A DNA stretch of 9,170 bases from contig DOUV01000504.1 of assembly GCA_003520455.1 (NCBI GenBank), positions 1 through 9,170 on the forward strand. Direction: 5' to 3'. Origin of the DNA: Chloroflexota bacterium (lineage in GTDB: Bacteria > Chloroflexota > Anaerolineae > Ardenticatenales > Ardenticatenaceae). This document shows positions 5,908-9,170 of the stretch, one piece after another. Under the pieces are notes generated by a model that made no database searches, was not told where the DNA came from, and worked only from the letters and a program-made list of their open reading frames with translations. Numbering within the stretch: position 1 is the first letter of the stretch; each line of letters opens with the position of its first letter. The translations under genes and the position numbers were made by a program.

Positions 5908-6423
5908 CTACGCCGGCGGGATGCGCGCACCACCGGCCTCGGCGATCCGGCGCCACTTCTTCTTCGACAACCGCGCCACGTTAATGCCGTAGCCGTAGAT
6001 CATGATCTCGCCGAGGGAGCCGGACACGAGCAGTAGTAGCGTGCCCAAAATCGACAGCACGAGGGGGGTGTTTGGAACGGCAGTGGCGTCGAGTGCCGGG
6101 CCCAGCCGCAGCCCGAGGTTCACCGCCCACACGACCGTCACGATCAGATTCAGGCTCATATGGTACAGCCCGATTTTCCAGGCCGGTTTCTCCCGCCTGA
6201 TGTCGGACCAGTCGGCCAGGCCGGTGGGGATGGCGAACAGCGCGGCCAGCAGACCCAACAGGATGCCATAGAACGACGTCCGGACGACGGCGTTGCCGCC
6301 GACGCCGAGACGAGAGAGGATATCGAAGACGAGCGCTGCCGGCCAGAGTGCTGTGGGGATGTGGACGAAGATCGGATGCAGTGGGTGCTTGAGCCACTTG
6401 CCCTGCAGGAAATCTTTCACCAT
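5908..6423 (-). CDS. DUF2231 family membrane protein
   Basis: Predicted 171-aa four-helix membrane protein of DUF2231. Helices lie at about 17-38, 48-69, 90-108 and 118-142. The N-terminus MVKDFLQGKWLKHPLHP closely parallels that of the next gene (MIKDLLQGKRLNYPLHS), and GLADWSDIR with Tyr87-His88-Met89 matches GLVDWADIR with YHM in the partner, so the two arose by duplication. Conserved His16, His21 and His88 could be metal or haem ligands, but this is not established. The basic tail (KKKWRR, 154-159) points to a cytoplasmic C-terminus. The start is the ATG at 6423 with GGAGG a few bases upstream; an upstream alternative at 6462 adds a non-hydrophobic 13-residue leader and is less likely. 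The stop codon (5908-5910) lies 11 bp from the next start. It is the first gene of a two-gene operon; the partner adds the Rieske domain that this protein lacks. Confidence 0.88.
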   Translation of the reverse strand: MVKDFLQGKWLKHPLHPIFVHIPTALWPAALVFDILSRLGVGGNAVVRTSFYGILLGLLAALFAIPTGLADWSDIRREKPAWKIGLYHMSLNLIVTVVWAVNLGLRLGPALDATAVPNTPLVLSILGTLLLLVSGSLGEIMIYGYGINVARLSKKKWRRIAEAGGARIPPA

Positions 6424-6464
6424 GATGCCTCCGCTGGGCGGTTCCTGCCCGCGAGAAAGCACGA

Positions 6465-6473
6465 GTTGTACCA
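6465..6473 (-). promoter_or_regulatory. Candidate extended -10 promoter for the DUF2231/Rieske operon
   Basis: On the minus strand TGGTACAAC carries a TG-n extension before TACAAC (4 of 6 to TATAAT). No recognisable -35 lies 16-18 bp upstream. The leader would be about 35 nt. It is the best candidate in the 189-bp gap 6424-6612, which also contains a purine-rich minus-strand tract (6541-6562) and an imperfect GGCC-ended hairpin near 6513-6535. Confidence 0.3.
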
Positions 6474-6612
6474 GTGGCAGTGCACGGAATTCGGTTGCAA
6501 TTCTTGGGCGAGGCCGCCTGGAGTTCCGGAGGCCACCGATGCCCCCTTCACCCCCTCCTTCCAGGGCCCAACGCGGCTCGCCCTCCCCAATCGACCTGAG
6601 TCGGAACGGAGA

Positions 6613-7545
6613 TCATACGATGACTTCCAGCCGGCCCGGCAACACCGCGATCAGCAGGCGCTCGGCATCCTCACTGACCAGTTCGCCATCGACATGGACC
6701 GGCAGCGGCTGAGCACAGGGAATGGCCACCCGGCGAAAGCGAACAAGCCGGATCGCCGGATCGCTCGCGTGCGTTCCACGCATCACCTTCGGAAGCAACG
6801 TCACGATGCGCCACACCGGGATGGCCTCAACGATGCCCATGTCCAACAGGCCATCGTCGAGTTCGGCGTGCGGCGTCGTGTAGAAACCGCCACCGCTGCG
6901 CCGGCTGTTCCCAATGGCGATCATCAGCACCTTCTGCGCCAGGGAATGTTGTTCGCCGGTCTCCGATTCCCAGCGCAATTCGACGTGGGCCGGCGCATAG
7001 TGGCGCAGGGCACGGAACACGGCGACAAGGTAGAGTGGCACACCCCGCAAGCGCTTGATCTTGTGACTCTCGAGGTTCACCTGGCCCTCGAAGCCGATAC
7101 CCACGTTATTATCGAAGTAGCAGCGCTGGACCCTGGCCCCTGATTGCCATTCGACCTGGCCGAGATCAACCCGGCGGGTGCGGCCCGCGGCAATGGCCTG
7201 GGCGGCCGCATCGACTCGCTGCGGACAACCGGCCATCGCCGCAAAATCGTTGCCGTTGCCGATCGACAGAACGCCTGGAGGACCCACAACCTCGCCGGGC
7301 GGTGTCGCTTGCGCCAGACCATTCACAACCTCACTGACGGTCCCATCGCCGCCCGCAGCGACCACGACGCGATACCCCGCCTGGCGAGCGTGACAGGCCA
7401 GTGCGGTGGCCTGTCCGGCGCCACTGGTCCGGGCCAGATCGAAGAGCACCCCCGCTGCGTCGAGTGCCCGGAGAATTCTCTGTTCTGTCTGCGCGCCCTT
7501 GCCGCGGCCCGCATAGGGATTGAGAATCACTTTGACACGATCCAT
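6613..7545 (-). CDS. YegS/BmrU-type lipid kinase (diacylglycerol kinase catalytic domain)
   Basis: Predicted 310-aa cytoplasmic kinase of the DAGK catalytic domain family, which phosphorylates diacylglycerol or related lipid alcohols with ATP. Motifs: NPYAGRGKG (9-17) at the N-terminus; the nucleotide-binding GGDGT (65-69) followed by VSEVVNGL; GNGNDF (96-101), where most relatives have GTGNDF; DNNVGIGFEG (145-154); GGGFYTTPHAELDDGLLD (218-235), a hallmark of the C-terminal beta-sandwich domain; and VDGE (286-289 region) near the end. Length is typical (about 300 aa) and all expected blocks are present, so it is probably active. The start is the ATG at 7545 with AGGGA 10 nt upstream, a little far but acceptable. 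It is separated from the DUF2231 operon by 189 bp and is probably transcribed alone from the 7546-7987 region. The specific lipid substrate is unknown. Confidence 0.93.
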   Translation of the reverse strand: MDRVKVILNPYAGRGKGAQTEQRILRALDAAGVLFDLARTSGAGQATALACHARQAGYRVVVAAGGDGTVSEVVNGLAQATPPGEVVGPPGVLSIGNGNDFAAMAGCPQRVDAAAQAIAAGRTRRVDLGQVEWQSGARVQRCYFDNNVGIGFEGQVNLESHKIKRLRGVPLYLVAVFRALRHYAPAHVELRWESETGEQHSLAQKVLMIAIGNSRRSGGGFYTTPHAELDDGLLDMGIVEAIPVWRIVTLLPKVMRGTHASDPAIRLVRFRRVAIPCAQPLPVHVDGELVSEDAERLLIAVLPGRLEVIV

Positions 7546-7987
7546 GGTGACAATTTCCCTGCCGGAGAGAGCGAGGACTGACGTGGCCCCTGCGGCTCTA
7601 TAAGACCGATCCTTTGCGCATCCACCCTATCGCTGTCGGCCCAACCGTGGCATACTATGGGCGGTACCACTGTGCACCAGGCGGCGCGAGCGCGCGCTCC
7701 CCTGATGCGCCCCATAGAGCAACCACCAACTGGCGTCCGCTCCCAGGATACCGCCACCGGCTCGGCTGTCAATCACGCCCGAGGTACGGGCCAACTGCGT
7801 GGGGGAGCGCAGGGGAACTGGCGAAGGCCGAGATGCCGCTCAATGACATCGATAACGAGAAAAGGGGGCGCCCAACACTCGCGGCCGCTCCCGGGGCGCG
7901 GGCACGGACGATTCCTGGCTACCCTGCTGTGGTTGCTCATTTCAACGGTGGCTGCGATTCAAAAATCCTCGCGCAAGGGGGTCTGGT
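7546..7987. other. 442-bp divergent intergenic region
   Basis: It lies between the divergently transcribed lipid kinase and OCD-family genes, so promoters for both should be here, but I found none that matches consensus well. The best minus-strand -10 is TATAGA (7597-7602, 4 of 6) without a good -35. A nested inverted-repeat region lies at 7655-7717. Open frames across it have base composition at third positions close to the regional average and no recognisable protein, so I treat it as non-coding. One frame ends in an ATGA overlap with the 7988 start, which I consider chance. Confidence 0.5.
7655..7717. repeat. Nested inverted repeats in the divergent intergenic region
   Basis: Outer arms CTATGG (7655-7660) and CCATAG (7712-7717) enclose GGCGC (7683-7687) and GCGCC (7707-7711), which enclose the 12-bp palindrome GAGCGCGCGCTC (7688-7699). 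GGTACC (7663-7668) and GTGCAC (7672-7677) are further small palindromes inside. The arrangement could fold as a branched RNA/DNA structure or hold protein-binding sites, though GC-rich arms arise by chance easily. Confidence 0.4.
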
Positions 7988-8968
7988 ATGAAAGTACTCA
8001 TCATCAACCACGCGGAAGTGCACCAACTGCTTCCGATGGACGAATGCATGGATGTGATGGCAGAGGCCTTCAAAACGCTGAGCCGTGGCGCTGCCCTCAA
8101 CCCTCTGCGCCACGTGCTCTGGCTGCCGGACAAGGCCGGGGTACTGGGCATGATGCCTGCCTATCTCGGAGACATCAAGGCGATAGGGGCGAAGGTCATC
8201 AGTGTCTTCGCCGGCAATCAAGGCACCGGGTACGACTCACACCAGGGGATGGTCCTGCTCTTCGAGACGGAACACGGTCGTCCGATGGCGATTATTGACG
8301 CCAGCGCCATCACGGCCATGCGTACGGCGGCGGCCAGCGGCGTCGCGACCCGATTACTCGCCCGCCGGGACGCGGGGGATCTCGCTATCCTGGGCTCCGG
8401 GGTCCAGGCGAGGATGCACCTTGCGGCCATGCTGCTCGTGCGACCGGCCAGGCGAGTGCGCGTGTGGAGCCGCACCGGCGAGCATGCCCACACGTTCGCG
8501 CGCCGAGAATCGGAGCGGCACGGACTCGCCATCGAGCCGATGGCAACCGCCCGGGAGGCTGTGGCCGGTGCGGACATTATCTGTACCACGACGGCGGCGG
8601 CAGAGCCAGTGCTGCGAGGTGAGTGGCTCGCGCCAGGCACACACATCAACGCCGTGGGGTCGAGCGTGCCGTTCATGCGCGAACTCGACACGCTCGCCGT
8701 GGTTCGGTCGCGCCTGTTTGCCGACCGGCGCGAGTCAACCCTGAATGAGGCCGGTGAGTTCCTCATCCCGCGGCAGGAAGGGGCTATCAGCGACGATCAC
8801 ATCCAGGGCGAACTCGGAGAGATCCTCCTCGGCCACGTCCATGGACGGCGGTCGCCTGAAGAGATCACGCTGTTCAAATCGCTCGGCCTGGCGATCGAGG
8901 ATGTGGCATCGGCGCATCACGTCTACCAAAAGGCGGTCCGGCAAGGTCTGGGCACGTGGGTTGGATGA
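7988..8968 (+). CDS. Ornithine cyclodeaminase / mu-crystallin family NAD(P)-dependent enzyme
   Basis: Predicted 326-aa cytoplasmic oxidoreductase of the OCD/mu-crystallin family, which includes ornithine cyclodeaminase, archaeal alanine dehydrogenase, ketimine reductases and lysine or opine-type dehydrogenases. Expected blocks: substrate-site Arg41 and Lys69 (IGAKVISVF); IDASAITAMRTAAASG (103-118) with Arg112; the Rossmann loop GSGVQARMHL (136-145); NAVGSSVPFMRELD (221-234); and SLGLAIEDVASAHHVY (298-313). In true ornithine cyclodeaminase the loop reads GGDCPGK, with a catalytic Asp (Asp228 in Pseudomonas putida); here Ser226 stands there and the loop resembles mu-crystallin (SRPDWRELD). That argues against ornithine cyclodeamination and for an imine-reducing or amino-acid dehydrogenase role. 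A GGGGG-type Shine-Dalgarno lies about 7 nt before the ATG at 7988. It is the only plus-strand gene, divergent from the lipid kinase, with no partner visible in the window. Confidence 0.92.
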   Translation: MKVLIINHAEVHQLLPMDECMDVMAEAFKTLSRGAALNPLRHVLWLPDKAGVLGMMPAYLGDIKAIGAKVISVFAGNQGTGYDSHQGMVLLFETEHGRPMAIIDASAITAMRTAAASGVATRLLARRDAGDLAILGSGVQARMHLAAMLLVRPARRVRVWSRTGEHAHTFARRESERHGLAIEPMATAREAVAGADIICTTTAAAEPVLRGEWLAPGTHINAVGSSVPFMRELDTLAVVRSRLFADRRESTLNEAGEFLIPRQEGAISDDHIQGELGEILLGHVHGRRSPEEITLFKSLGLAIEDVASAHHVYQKAVRQGLGTWVG

Positions 8969-9170
8969 GGCGGAAGCCGGCACGACGCCGCTTGATCGCG
9001 GGCGATCCCATCCCATTCTGCTGACGGCACCCTGGCGGTGGTCTCTCAAACGGCCGCTACCCTCAACACCACCTCCTGGCCTGAATTTCAGCGAGATCGG
9101 GACACGATCGGAAAAGCGCCGGCAGCAGCACGATGATGTGTTCTTATGACACTCTCCTGAAAATAGCCCG
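8969..9170. other. Right-edge region downstream of the OCD-family gene
   Basis: No supported gene is present. GATCGC and GCGATC (8994-9007) form a small palindrome shortly after the stop codon, too short and without a U tract to be called a terminator. An ATG at 9131 opens a frame that runs off the window end after 13 codons without a Shine-Dalgarno site; it cannot be judged. Confidence 0.4.

Noticed and set aside
4274..5992. A 572-codon open frame on the plus strand
   Set aside because: It lies antisense to the GGR flavoprotein and Rieske genes, both of which have full sets of family motifs. The frame has no recognisable domain and is a by-product of high GC.
6160..7143. A 327-codon plus-strand open frame opposite the lipid kinase and DUF2231 genes
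   Set aside because: It spans parts of two recognised antisense genes and the gap between them, with no domain and no Shine-Dalgarno site.
7933..7961. TTGCTC with a 17-bp spacer and GATTCA as a promoter for the OCD-family gene
   Set aside because: The -10 matches only 2 of 6 positions of TATAAT. Shifting the spacing to 19 gives only 3 of 6.
7946..7970. TTCAAAA seven-base loop resembling a tRNA T loop
   Set aside because: The bases on each side do not pair as a T stem and no other tRNA arms are present.
7614..7991. A 125-codon plus-strand frame ending in an ATGA overlap with the OCD-family start
   Set aside because: The overlap looks operon-like, but third-position GC is near the regional average, there is no domain and no good ribosome-binding site.
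9131..9170. Possible start of a further plus-strand gene at the right edge
   Set aside because: Only 13 codons are visible, there is no Shine-Dalgarno site upstream and no recognisable protein start.

Overview
This is a high-GC bacterial chromosome segment. It holds eight protein genes, seven on the minus strand and one on the plus strand, and no rRNA, tRNA, CRISPR array, insertion sequence or phage gene that I can recognise. An ECF-type vitamin-transporter S component, sigma70-like promoters, purine-rich Shine-Dalgarno sites and a GGR/SRPBCC cluster would suit a Chloroflexota (Thermomicrobia-like) or other high-GC environmental bacterium. That placement is a low-confidence guess from gene content.

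Layout, left to right. (1) 1-240: non-coding, ending in a hairpin terminator for the first minus-strand unit. (2) 241-1875: a two-gene minus-strand unit. The upstream gene is a P1/S58-family N-terminal-nucleophile hydrolase (NylC/DmpA/ThnT superfamily) and the downstream gene an ECF transporter S component. A good sigma70 promoter lies at 1967-1995. (3) 2050-4705: a probable minus-strand cluster of a geranylgeranyl-reductase-family flavoprotein, an SRPBCC protein and an unrecognised helical protein, ending in a strong intrinsic terminator at 2050-2098. (4) 4706-5044: 339 bp non-coding with a 15-bp perfect inverted repeat and a candidate promoter. (5) 5045-6423: two tandem paralogous DUF2231 membrane proteins, the second carrying a C-terminal Rieske [2Fe-2S] domain; they are tightly coupled. 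(6) 6613-7545: a YegS/BmrU-type lipid kinase, minus strand. (7) 7546-7987: a 442-bp divergent intergenic region with nested inverted repeats. (8) 7988-8968: an ornithine cyclodeaminase/mu-crystallin-family NAD(P)-dependent enzyme, plus strand, then non-coding DNA to the window end.

Three neighbourhoods suggest joint function. The hydrolase and S component may liberate and then import a small vitamin-like or amide compound. The flavoprotein, SRPBCC protein and unknown protein may act on a hydrophobic isoprenoid-type substrate. The DUF2231 pair looks like a small membrane redox module with a cytoplasmic Rieske centre. All three proposals are inferences from gene order and domain content. The rest of the window is ordinary metabolism, and no defence or mobile system is visible.
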